Assembly: GCF_002312805.1 (NCBI RefSeq)
Contig: NZ_NMUA01000008.1
Location: 1-64,000, forward strand
Origin: Sphingobium sp. D43FB
GTDB lineage: Bacteria; Pseudomonadota; Alphaproteobacteria; Sphingomonadales; Sphingomonadaceae
DNA length: 64,000 nt
Direction of reading: 5' to 3'
The stretch's first letter is position 1, and the number at the start of each line of letters is the position of its first letter. Of the stretch, positions 16,434 to 24,716 are shown piece after piece. The notes beneath the pieces are model-generated. The model worked only from the letters and a program-made list of their open reading frames with translations, was not told the origin of the DNA and did no database searches. Position numbers and translations under genes: made by a program.

Positions 16434-17396
16434 ATGATGAACCGACTGCGCCACGCCCTCGATCCCTTCCTGTTGCTGCTGCTGGCAACCGTTGCCCTAG
16501 CGTCGATCCTGCCTGCGCGGGGGGATGGTGCGCGCATCGTGGGGATGGCGGCAGACGCTGGCATCGTGCTGCTTTTTTTTCTGCATGGGGCAAAATTGTC
16601 GCGCGCGGCGATCTGGGACGGGACGCGGGCGTGGAAGCTGCATCTGGCGGTGCTGGGGACGAGCTTCCTCCTCTTCCCGCTGATCGGCCTCGCCACGCAG
16701 CACATTGGCGTCATCCCCGATGACATGCGGGCGGGCCTGCTGTTCCTGACCCTGCTGCCCTCGACCGTGCAGTCGTCGATCGCCTTCACCGCGATCGCGC
16801 GTGGCAATGTCGCCGCCGCCGTGGTCAGCGCGTCCTTCTCCAACCTGCTCGGCATCGTCGCGACGCCGCTGCTGGTCGCGCTGCTGATGCGGCAGGGCGG
16901 GGCGAGCGTGTCGCTGGCGTCGATCGAGGGCATCGTGCTGCAACTGCTGTTGCCTTTTCTCGTCGGTCATCTGGCGCGGCCGTGGATTGGCGGGTTCGTG
17001 GCGCGGCACAAGGCGAAGATCGGATGGGTGGATCGCGGCTCGATTCTGCTGGTCGTTTATGCCGCTTTCTCGGCGGCCGTCGTAGAGGGGCTGTGGCAGA
17101 GCGTGTCGGGCGGCGAACTGGCGCTGCTGGCGGGTGTCTGCTGCCTCATGCTGGCAACCGTACTGGTTCTTACGTTCGGACTGGGGCGGCTGATCGGGCT
17201 AAGCCGCGAGGATGCGATCGTGCTGCAATTTTGCGGGTCGAAGAAAAGCCTGGCGACCGGTGTGCCGATCGCGGGCGTGCTGTTTCCCGCAGCGGCGGTC
17301 GGGCCGATCCTGCTGCCGTTGATGCTGTTTCACCAGATCCAGCTGATGGTCTGCGCCGTGCTGGCCCGGCGCTACGGCGCGCAGGTCGCTGAATGA
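16434..17396 (+). CDS. Bile acid:sodium symporter-like transporter (SBF/BASS family)
   Basis: The 320-residue membrane protein has about ten helices. The motif LLPSTVQSSIAFTAIARGNV, then FSNLLGIVATPLL and FCGSKKSLATGVPIA are the two conserved crossover regions of SBF-like (PF13593) carriers. Such proteins move organic anions with Na+. Substrate is unknown. The gene ends in a strong terminator shared with the TonB receptor gene on the other strand. Confidence 0.87.
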   Translation: MMNRLRHALDPFLLLLLATVALASILPARGDGARIVGMAADAGIVLLFFLHGAKLSRAAIWDGTRAWKLHLAVLGTSFLLFPLIGLATQHIGVIPDDMRAGLLFLTLLPSTVQSSIAFTAIARGNVAAAVVSASFSNLLGIVATPLLVALLMRQGGASVSLASIEGIVLQLLLPFLVGHLARPWIGGFVARHKAKIGWVDRGSILLVVYAAFSAAVVEGLWQSVSGGELALLAGVCCLMLATVLVLTFGLGRLIGLSREDAIVLQFCGSKKSLATGVPIAGVLFPAAAVGPILLPLMLFHQIQLMVCAVLARRYGAQVAE

Positions 17397-17397
17397 C

Positions 17398-17438
17398 AAA
17401 GGGGCGGAAAGCGCGATATTGCGCCTTCCGCCCCTTTT
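17398..17438. terminator. Bidirectional rho-independent terminator
   Basis: A 17-bp stem with one mismatch (AAAGGGGCGGAAAGCGC against its complement at 17421-17438) and a GATATT loop is flanked by A-run and T-run. It sits just after the symporter stop and 45 bp from the convergent TonB receptor stop, so it can serve both. Confidence 0.85.
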
Positions 17439-17482
17439 GCCTGTCCGTCCCTACGCTCTGACGCGTAGGAAGGATCGTCCCG

Positions 17483-19945
17483 TTAGAACTTCACGCGGCT
17501 TTCAATGCCGATCGTGCGCGGTTGCGCGACCGATTGCGCATAGCCGCGATAGATGATCCCGTCATTGATCTGACCACGGCGGGTCAGGTCGTTGGAAACA
17601 CCGGTGATCGCATATTTGTCGAAGATATTATTGGCGAACAGGCTGACTTCCCAAACGTCCGTGCTGTAGGTCGCGGCCGCTCGGTGCATCATATAGTCAG
17701 GCAGGCGTTCGCCGCCGCCCCGTGCGCCGGGACGGGTCAGGATGCTGCCGGTATAGGTCGCGGTCCAGTTCAGGCGCAGATCATTCTCCCCCATCGGGAC
17801 GGTATAGACGGCGGAGGCCGCACCCGAATGCCTGGCAGAGCCAGGCAAGCGATCACCCGATTCCAGGCTGGCGAAACCGTTTGCGGTCGATAGAAGATCA
17901 GGCACATCCTGCGTCAGCTTGGCATCCAGATAGGAATAGTTGCCGCGAACGGTGAACTGGTCCGTGATGCGCGCATTGAAGCTGAAATCGACGCCCTGCG
18001 ACTTGGCCTTGCCGCCATTGGCCGTGATGCCGATGGCCCCATTGACCGTCTGGCTGGCCAATTGAATGCCGTCCCACTTGACCTGGAAGACGGAGACGCT
18101 GGTGCTGAGGCGGCGATCGAACAATTGCGCGCGCACGCCCAGTTCCAGATTGTTCACCTTGTCCGGCCCGAAGGTCAGCTCATTAGGCAGGGCGCAGAGA
18201 TTCTGGCCGGGAGGAAGCGGCTGGATGCACGGCACGACACGGTTCACGCCGCCGATCCGATAACCCTTGCTATAGGTGGCATAGGCCATGAGGTCTGGGG
18301 TGAAGTTGAACGAGGTGTTGAACTTCCAGACAAAGCCATCGTCGCTGGCCTGACCGCTGCGCACGCGCGACGGGTCGACGGTTAGGCTGGGATAGGGCAT
18401 CCGGCGACGGCCCGATCGCGTCATCGGCGTGTCCGAACCACCCGTGATCGACGTGTCATATTTGAAATAACGGCCGCCCGCCGTGATCTGCCACTGCTCG
18501 ATCGGCTTGAAGCTCAGCTCGCCGAACACCGCCTGCTCTTCGGTCTTGGACCGGGTGAAGGACACATATTCCGCACCGTCGGGACGGATCAGGCCATCAT
18601 AGAAGCCGCCATAGATTTCGCTGCCGGTGGGCGATGCCGCGAATTCGGCGAAACCAGGCAGGCGCTCGATGCTGTCCGACTTGAACTTCATGCTATTGTA
18701 GAAGCCACCGACAACCCAGCTGAACGGTCCGCCATGGGTCGAAACCAGGCGGATTTCCTGGTTGAACTGCGTACGGCTGTTGTCGTTGGTGGTAAAGCCA
18801 GCGAATGCCGGGAAGAGTTCATAATCATAGTCGAGGTCGAGCAGCAGGTCGGTGACGTCGCCGACGGTGTTGTTCTTCGTCTTGGTGTAGGCCGAAGCCC
18901 AGACCGCCTGGAACACGTCGCCCAGTTGCGCTTCCATTTCCAGGCTGATCAGCGTCGATCGGCGGGTGGAAGGTTCTGCGAAACGCTTGGCGGATTCATA
19001 TTTGCCTTCGCCCAAAATGCCGTCGGTGGTCGCCTGCGCGCCATCGGTCTTGGTCTTCTGATAGGCGTAGGTCAGGTAAGCGTTGAAGTCGGGCACCGAG
19101 AGGCCGAGCTGATTGCGGGTCGTGAACGTCTTTTCAAAGTTCAGATCCTTGCGGCCCGCGAAATTGGCGTCTTGTTGCGCCTGTGTGCCCAGCGGATTGC
19201 TGGCCGGACCCGGCTGGGCGATCGACACGCCCGGCGTCGCGACCAGATAGGGATAGTCGATGAAGCCGGGGTCATAATAATAGCCTGTCGCCGAGCGGAA
19301 GGCCAAGACGTCCTTGACGATCGGGATGTTGATCGTGGCATCGCCGACATAGCCCACACCCTTGCTGTGCGCGACATCATAGACGCGGCCATGGACTTCG
19401 CCGCTGAATTGAGTCGGATCGGGCCGATTGGGAATATAGCGGATCGCGCCCGCCAGCGTGCCCAGGCCATAAAGCGTGCCCTGTGGACCCAGGAGCGTTT
19501 CGATCCGTTCGATATCGATGAACTTGAAGTCCAGATAGAGCGGAATTTCACCCAGATAGGTGCCGATCGCATTGTCGTAATTGGCCCCGGTCGCGCCGCT
19601 GTCATCGGCCGACAGGCCACGCATGACGATGGTGGCCGCGCCGCGCGGGCCGGTGTCGGTGACGGTGATACCCGGCGTGAAAGCGCCCAGGTCGCGCACG
19701 TCGTCCAGTCGTTCGCTGGCCAGTTCGGCCGCACCGATCGCCGAAATATTGATCGGCGTTTCCATCAGCGTGGTGGAGCGGCGGGTGCCGGTGACGACGA
19801 TGACGTCGCTTTCTGCGTCGGCGGCGGCCTGCGGCTCCTGTGCCAGGACCGGCGTGGCGAAGGCGGCGCCCGATATGATGGTGGCGGACAGCAGCCCCAT
19901 TTTGAGTTTTGCGCGATACGACATGGTCTTCCCCTTTTTGTCCAT
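17483..19945 (-). CDS. TonB-dependent outer-membrane receptor
   Basis: The protein has 820 residues. The signal peptide is LLSATIISGAAFATPVLAQ, with the mature end at AQEPQAAADAES; an alternative start 21 bp in (MSYRAK) has its own ribosome site. TonB-box-like IVVTGTRRS is followed by the plug domain (ETPINISAIGAAELASERLD, LLGPQGTLYGLGTLAGAIRY). A 22-strand type barrel ends in the C-terminal aromatic GIESRVKF. There is no carbohydrate-type N-terminal extension. It is divergent from the ureohydrolase genes across a shared palindromic motif, so it probably imports their substrate. The substrate itself cannot be read from sequence. Confidence 0.9.
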   Translation of the reverse strand: MDKKGKTMSYRAKLKMGLLSATIISGAAFATPVLAQEPQAAADAESDVIVVTGTRRSTTLMETPINISAIGAAELASERLDDVRDLGAFTPGITVTDTGPRGAATIVMRGLSADDSGATGANYDNAIGTYLGEIPLYLDFKFIDIERIETLLGPQGTLYGLGTLAGAIRYIPNRPDPTQFSGEVHGRVYDVAHSKGVGYVGDATINIPIVKDVLAFRSATGYYYDPGFIDYPYLVATPGVSIAQPGPASNPLGTQAQQDANFAGRKDLNFEKTFTTRNQLGLSVPDFNAYLTYAYQKTKTDGAQATTDGILGEGKYESAKRFAEPSTRRSTLISLEMEAQLGDVFQAVWASAYTKTKNNTVGDVTDLLLDLDYDYELFPAFAGFTTNDNSRTQFNQEIRLVSTHGGPFSWVVGGFYNSMKFKSDSIERLPGFAEFAASPTGSEIYGGFYDGLIRPDGAEYVSFTRSKTEEQAVFGELSFKPIEQWQITAGGRYFKYDTSITGGSDTPMTRSGRRRMPYPSLTVDPSRVRSGQASDDGFVWKFNTSFNFTPDLMAYATYSKGYRIGGVNRVVPCIQPLPPGQNLCALPNELTFGPDKVNNLELGVRAQLFDRRLSTSVSVFQVKWDGIQLASQTVNGAIGITANGGKAKSQGVDFSFNARITDQFTVRGNYSYLDAKLTQDVPDLLSTANGFASLESGDRLPGSARHSGAASAVYTVPMGENDLRLNWTATYTGSILTRPGARGGGERLPDYMMHRAAATYSTDVWEVSLFANNIFDKYAITGVSNDLTRRGQINDGIIYRGYAQSVAQPRTIGIESRVKF

Positions 19946-20268
19946 TGTCTTCCCTGCTTTCGATCCCCTCCCGGATCGACCGCCCCGCGCTTGGTGCGGC
20001 GGCAGCGGCTGGCATCGGACGGCACGGACTGCCGCCTCCTTTTCTTCTGATCTGGGGTAGAGGCTATGGAGTGCGCAGGCAGTCAGACATGGGGCATTTG
20101 ACGTAGCCTGTTCGTCCGGGTCACCATGGGCCTATCCTACGTCAAATGCCCCATTGGGCTTGGGGGGCGTCCCCGCCTACCCCTTGGGCGAGGGGCGGGA
20201 AAACCTGCTCCATATCTGTTGCCTATGCCCGCATCGCGCGATTGCGGTGGACCGGGCCGGAGAATGAC
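19946..20268. other. Divergent promoter region between the TonB receptor and ureohydrolase genes
   Basis: The 323-bp gap holds no convincing gene. Its main content is a perfect inverted repeat (see the next entry). Between that and the first ureohydrolase lies a G/C-rich stretch with no clear -35/-10 pair, in keeping with activator-dependent promoters. Confidence 0.6.
20089..20154. promoter_or_regulatory. Perfect 18-bp inverted repeat, probable operator of the amine/urea regulon
   Basis: The arm ATGGGGCATTTGACGTAG (20089-20106) is the exact reverse complement of CTACGTCAAATGCCCCAT (20137-20154), with a 30-bp spacer. Each arm faces one of the two divergent genes, at about 115-165 bp from their starts. 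Related single copies lie before qhpA and urtA. It looks like one activator site per promoter. The regulator is unknown and not in the window. Confidence 0.75.
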
Positions 20269-21747
20269 ATGCCGTCTTTGAGCGCCGTCACAGGATGGAG
20301 CATGGCCGGGATCGCGGCCATCGGGGCTGCGGTCGCGGGCGACCTGCCGCTGCAAATGCCCAATGCAGGAACACCCGCGCCGCAAATGCCGGCCGAGGAT
20401 GATATGGGACGGCCCAAGCCGCTCGAACTGCCCAAGGATGTCGAGGCCAAACTGGCAGGCGTCGACAAGGCGAAGGTCGATTTCCTCAAGAGCGGCGTGA
20501 CCGGGCGCTATGTCGAAAAGGACGCGCTCTTCGCCCGCATCCGCACCGGCAAGCCCGAAGAAATCAGCGCCTATATCGACGCGATGCAGGCGCTCCATGC
20601 CCAGGTCGAGTTCAAGGCCGGGCGCGATGTCGCGGCGATCCCGCTCGACACCCGTTCCCCTTGGTTCAACGCCTGGAAGGCCAGGCGGCCGAACAGTGTG
20701 GACCCCAAGCGGGACGTCGGGCCGATCGAACTGACGCGCTATGTCGGCGGCTGGGGCGGTGGCTTTGCGACCTTTGCAGGCGCGCCGGTGGCGATGACGC
20801 CGGAGGATTTGAAGGCGGGCAAGGTCGATGTCGCGATCGTCGGCGCGCCGCTCGACATGGGGTCGGGCTGGCGCAATGCGATCGACGGGCCGCGCGCCAT
20901 GCGGATGACCGGCGGCGCGGCGGGCAACGACATGTATTCGATGATCAACCCCAATGCCGCGCTCAAGATCGTCGATTATGGCGATATCGCCATCGACCAG
21001 AACAGCACCGAACGCAGCGTCGATCATGTGCGGGAAATGGTGGCGGAGATTGCCCGCACCGGTGCGATCCCGATCGTGATCGGCGGCGACCATAGCCTCG
21101 AATATCCCAATGTCGCCGCTGCCGCCGACGTGCATGGCAAGGGCAATGTCGGCGTCATCCATTTCGACAGCCATTATGACATTGGTCGCGGCCGCGTCCA
21201 TCTGCTCGACCATGGCCAGCCGGTCTATCGCGTCATCAACGAAGGCCATGTCCGCGCCAGCGACTATATCCAGGTGGGCTTGCGCGCGCGCGGGCCGGAT
21301 CTGGAGACGTTCGGCTGGATGCGCAACAAGGGCATGAAATACCACACGATGGTCGAAGTCGAGAAATGGGGCTGGGACAAGGTGATGGCCCGTGCGCTCA
21401 AGGAAGCACGCGGCGGCACCAAGAAATTGTGGATCAGCTTCGATGTGGACGTGCTGGACCCCGCCTTCATGCCCGGCACCGGCACACCGGTTCCCGGCGG
21501 CCTCACCATGCGGGAAGCGCAGCCGATCATGCGCAACCTGTGCGCGGAAAATGACATTGCCGGCATCGATATCGTCGAAGTCGCGCCCTATCTCGACACC
21601 AGCTACAAGACCGCGCTCAACAGCAATTTCCTGCTGAACGCCTGCCTGGCGGGGATCGCCATGCGCAAGAAGGGCTTGAAGCCCGGCTATCTCAACCCCG
21701 TCTCGGTCGATCACGGCCTCGACAGCTATTATGGGAAGAAGAATTGA
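20269..21747 (+). CDS. Ureohydrolase (agmatinase/arginase fold), paralogue 1
   Basis: The protein has 492 residues from ATG 20269, with GGAG 8 nt upstream. The C-terminal 330 residues are a ureohydrolase with all metal ligands: GGDHS, DSHYD and SFDVDVLDP, plus the catalytic Glu in DIVEVAP. The family splits a guanidino group to urea and an amine using Mn or Ni. Agmatinases are usually about 310 residues. Here about 150 extra N-terminal residues are present, beginning with a hydrophobic stretch (VTGWSMAGIAAIGAAVAGD) that lacks the basic residues of a normal signal peptide but could anchor or export the protein. It is about 80% identical by eye to paralogue 3. Whether the substrate is agmatine, guanidinobutyrate or another is open. 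Confidence 0.88.
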   Translation: MPSLSAVTGWSMAGIAAIGAAVAGDLPLQMPNAGTPAPQMPAEDDMGRPKPLELPKDVEAKLAGVDKAKVDFLKSGVTGRYVEKDALFARIRTGKPEEISAYIDAMQALHAQVEFKAGRDVAAIPLDTRSPWFNAWKARRPNSVDPKRDVGPIELTRYVGGWGGGFATFAGAPVAMTPEDLKAGKVDVAIVGAPLDMGSGWRNAIDGPRAMRMTGGAAGNDMYSMINPNAALKIVDYGDIAIDQNSTERSVDHVREMVAEIARTGAIPIVIGGDHSLEYPNVAAAADVHGKGNVGVIHFDSHYDIGRGRVHLLDHGQPVYRVINEGHVRASDYIQVGLRARGPDLETFGWMRNKGMKYHTMVEVEKWGWDKVMARALKEARGGTKKLWISFDVDVLDPAFMPGTGTPVPGGLTMREAQPIMRNLCAENDIAGIDIVEVAPYLDTSYKTALNSNFLLNACLAGIAMRKKGLKPGYLNPVSVDHGLDSYYGKKN

Positions 21748-23096
21748 TGGCACGCACCCCCTTGCTGGCGCGGTGCGCCGCCGCAGCCCTGGCGATCGCA
21801 ACCCTGTGCGGCCCGGCCCATGCACAGGCCAGCGACCCGCTCGCGACCTTGTCGCCGGAAAAGAAGGCCTTTCTGTCCGACCCCGTGATGTTGACGCGCT
21901 TTGGCCTGACAGCGGAGAAGCTCCAGGTCGCGCTCGCCGGGCGCAGCGCCGCCGATGTCGATGCCTATGCTACCGCGCTGATGGCGGTGGTCGAGGACAG
22001 CAAGTTCAAAGCCGGGCGCGACCCGTCGGAAATCGCCCTCAACCCGCAGGCGCGCGGATGGAATGCGGGCACCACCGTTCGCCCCAAACTGTTCGACAAG
22101 CTGAAGCGTGACGATGGGCCGTTCAGCCTGAAACGCTATCAGTTTCAAAAGGGCGGCATCCCGACCTTCGCCGATGCGCCGGTCGCGATCCGCAAGGAGG
22201 ATCTTGTCGCGGGCAAGGTGGAGGTCGCCTTTGTCGGCGTGCCGCTCGATTTCTCGTCGGGCTGGCGCGATGCCAAACATGCGCCGATGGCGCTGCGCGG
22301 CATGGATGGGCTGGTCGGCGCGGACGCCGATGGCGGAATCGATCCGGGCCTCATCCTGTCGATCGCGGATTATGGCGATCTGACGCCCGACTATATGGCG
22401 CCCGACCGGGGGCTCGATCATATCCGCGCGATGATCGCCGAAATGGCGAGCGTCGGCACGATCCCCTTCATCGTCGGCGGCGATCATACGGTCATGTTTC
22501 CCGATGTCGCGGCGATGGTCGACACCTATGGCGCAGGCAAGGTTGCGCTGGTGCAGTTCGATGCCCATGCCGATGCCGACCTGAACGACGCGCATATGAT
22601 TTCCGATACGCAGACGCTGACCCGGCTGATGGAACAGAATCTGTTGCGCGGCAGCGACGTGACGCTGGTGGGCCTGCGCGGGCGCGGCGCGGACGTCGCC
22701 ACGCAAAAGCGATTGACCGACAGCGGCGTACGCATCCTGTCCACCGCCGCCGTGACGGAGCGCGGCTGGCAGGCGGTGACCAACGATATTCTCTCCGGCC
22801 TCAAAGGCGGGCCGGAAAACATCTTCATCTCGTTCGACATGAGCGTGCTTGATCCGGGCGATGCGCCCGCGTCCGGGCGACCGGTGCCGGGCGGCATCTC
22901 CATGCGCGAAGCGATCCCCATGGTGCGGCAACTGTGCGCCCAGACCAAGGTGGTCGGCTTCGATCTGCTCGACGCCGCACCCATTCTGGACCCGACCTAT
23001 GTCAGCCGGATGAGCGCCAATTACATCTTGCATGCCTGCCTGTCGGGCATCGCGATGCGCAAGACAGGCGTGTCGGTCAAGACCGCCAAGCGTTAA
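21747..23096 (+). CDS. Ureohydrolase-fold paralogue 2, exported and with degenerate active site
   Basis: The protein has 449 residues from ATG 21747, overlapping the stop of paralogue 1 by one base. It has a clear Sec signal peptide (LLARCAAAALAIATLCGPAHA, cleaved after AHA). The metal motifs GGDHT and DAHAD are kept. In the third motif the sequence is SFDMSVLDP: the second Asp is Ser (Ser366, codon 22842). The catalytic Glu of D-x-x-E is Asp (Asp409, GFDLLDAAP). It is therefore likely weak or inactive alone. A role as structural partner in a mixed hexamer with paralogues 1 or 3 is my inference. Its certain export suggests the whole set acts in the periplasm. Confidence 0.85.
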   Translation: MARTPLLARCAAAALAIATLCGPAHAQASDPLATLSPEKKAFLSDPVMLTRFGLTAEKLQVALAGRSAADVDAYATALMAVVEDSKFKAGRDPSEIALNPQARGWNAGTTVRPKLFDKLKRDDGPFSLKRYQFQKGGIPTFADAPVAIRKEDLVAGKVEVAFVGVPLDFSSGWRDAKHAPMALRGMDGLVGADADGGIDPGLILSIADYGDLTPDYMAPDRGLDHIRAMIAEMASVGTIPFIVGGDHTVMFPDVAAMVDTYGAGKVALVQFDAHADADLNDAHMISDTQTLTRLMEQNLLRGSDVTLVGLRGRGADVATQKRLTDSGVRILSTAAVTERGWQAVTNDILSGLKGGPENIFISFDMSVLDPGDAPASGRPVPGGISMREAIPMVRQLCAQTKVVGFDLLDAAPILDPTYVSRMSANYILHACLSGIAMRKTGVSVKTAKR

Positions 23097-23108
23097 GGGA
23101 GAAAAGCG

Positions 23109-24581
23109 ATGCCGTCGATCAACGCCATAACCGGATGGAGCATGGCGGCGGCCGCTGCGGCGACCTCCGTACTGGCGGGGGATGCGTTCGACACGCCCAA
23201 CCCGCCACCGCCGATCCCGCAGGAAGATATTATGGGCAAGCCTAAGCCCGTGGAGCTTCCCGCCGATGTTGCCGCGAAGCTGACCGGCATCGCGCCGGAA
23301 AAGGTCGCGCTGATCAAGCAGGGGCAAACCGGCCGCTATGTCGAAAAGGACGTGCTGTTCGACCGCATCCGCACGCTGCCTGCCGCCGAGCTGATCACTT
23401 ATATCGACGCGATCGCGGCGCTGCATGAGCAGGTGGAATATAAGGAAGGGCGGGACGCCAAGACGATTCCGCTCGACACCCGATCGGTCTGGTTCAATGC
23501 GTGGAAGGCCAAGCGGCCATTGGTAATGGACCCCAAGCGCGATCCGGGGCCGATGGACCTGGGCCGCTATATCGGCGGGCGGCGCGGCGGCTTTGCGACC
23601 TTCGCCGGTGCGCCCGTCGCGATGACGCCCGAAGATCTGCGCGCAGGCAAGGTCGATGTTGCTATCGTCGGTGCCCCGCTCGACATGGGATCGGGCTGGC
23701 GCAACGCGATCGACGGGCCGCGCGCCTTGCGCATGACCGGCGGGGCCGGCGGTAACGACATGTATTCGATGATCAACCCCAGCTCGGTGCTGGAGATCGT
23801 CGATTATGGCGACATCGCGATCGACCAGAATTCGACCGAGCGATCGGTCGCCCATGTTCGCGAGATGGTGCGCGAAATCGCACAGACAGGTGCCATCCCC
23901 ATCGTCATCGGCGGCGATCATAGCCTGGAATATCCCAATGTCGCCGCCGCCGCCGATGTCCATGGCAAGGGCAATGTCGGCGTCGTCCATTTCGACAGCC
24001 ATTATGATGTCGGCCGCAACGGCGTCCATTGGATCACGCACGGATCGCCGGTCTATCGCGTCCTGCATGAAGGTCATGTCCGCCCGCAGGATTATGTCCA
24101 GGTGGGGCTGCGCGCGCGCGGGCCGGATCTCGAAACATTCGGGTGGATGCGCAACAAGGGCATGAAATACCACACGATGGTCGAAGTCGAGAAATGGGGT
24201 TGGGAAAAGGTGATGGAACGCGCGCTCAAGGAAGCGCGGACCAACACCAAGAAGCTGTGGATATCATTCGACGTCGATGTGCTGGACCCCGCCTTCATGC
24301 CCGGCACCGGCACGCCTGTTCCCGGTGGCTTGACCATGCGCGAGGCGCAGCCGATCATGCGGCGGCTGTGCGCGGAGAATGACATTGCCGGCATCGATAT
24401 CGTCGAAGTCGCGCCCTATCTCGACACCAGCTACAAGACCGCGCTCAACAGCAATTATCTGCTGAACGCCTGTCTGGCGGGCATTGCGATGCGCAAGAAA
24501 GGCCTGCCGCCCGGCTATTTCAACCCGGTGTCGGTCGAACATGGCCAGGACGCATATTACGGGCCAAAGAGGAAAAGCTGA
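23109..24581 (+). CDS. Ureohydrolase (agmatinase/arginase fold), paralogue 3
   Basis: The protein has 490 residues and is a near copy of paralogue 1. Both start MPS and have TGWSM in the N-terminal hydrophobic stretch, and both have identical metal-binding motifs GGDHS, DSHYD, SFDVDVLDP and catalytic DIVEVAP. Ribosome site GGGAG lies 8 nt upstream. The N-terminal region has a Pro-rich linker (DTPNPPPPIPQED). It is the last ureohydrolase before the qhp operon, separated from it by 135 bp that hold the third-type operator motif. It arose by tandem duplication around paralogue 2. Confidence 0.88.
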   Translation: MPSINAITGWSMAAAAAATSVLAGDAFDTPNPPPPIPQEDIMGKPKPVELPADVAAKLTGIAPEKVALIKQGQTGRYVEKDVLFDRIRTLPAAELITYIDAIAALHEQVEYKEGRDAKTIPLDTRSVWFNAWKAKRPLVMDPKRDPGPMDLGRYIGGRRGGFATFAGAPVAMTPEDLRAGKVDVAIVGAPLDMGSGWRNAIDGPRALRMTGGAGGNDMYSMINPSSVLEIVDYGDIAIDQNSTERSVAHVREMVREIAQTGAIPIVIGGDHSLEYPNVAAAADVHGKGNVGVVHFDSHYDVGRNGVHWITHGSPVYRVLHEGHVRPQDYVQVGLRARGPDLETFGWMRNKGMKYHTMVEVEKWGWEKVMERALKEARTNTKKLWISFDVDVLDPAFMPGTGTPVPGGLTMREAQPIMRRLCAENDIAGIDIVEVAPYLDTSYKTALNSNYLLNACLAGIAMRKKGLPPGYFNPVSVEHGQDAYYGPKRKS

Positions 24582-24630
24582 AAAATCTTGACGGTCGTCC
24601 AGTTTGATATGGCGGATTGTCATCGGGCCA

Positions 24631-24647
24631 TACGTCATTTGGGCAAT
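24631..24647 (+). promoter_or_regulatory. Operator-like motif upstream of qhpA
   Basis: The sequence TACGTCATTTGGGCAAT shares the pattern TACGTCAnnTGnnCnAT with the arms of the 20.1-kb inverted repeat. It lies 70 bp before the qhpA start. Confidence 0.6.
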
Positions 24648-24716
24648 GGCGCTGCCTTGGCACCTGCCTAGGCTCTGGGTCGACGCGGACAGGGATCGCG
24701 TAAAGGGGGACATAGG

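Noticed and set aside
20137-21825. A 562-codon minus-strand frame ending in the palindrome
   Set aside because: It is antisense to ureohydrolase 1 and has the same His/Asp/Arg-rich composition with no recognisable domain.
21729-24173. An 814-codon open frame on the minus strand
   Set aside because: It lies opposite ureohydrolases 2 and 3, which have complete active-site motifs; the minus frame is His/Asp/Arg-rich, as expected for antisense of GC-rich codons.
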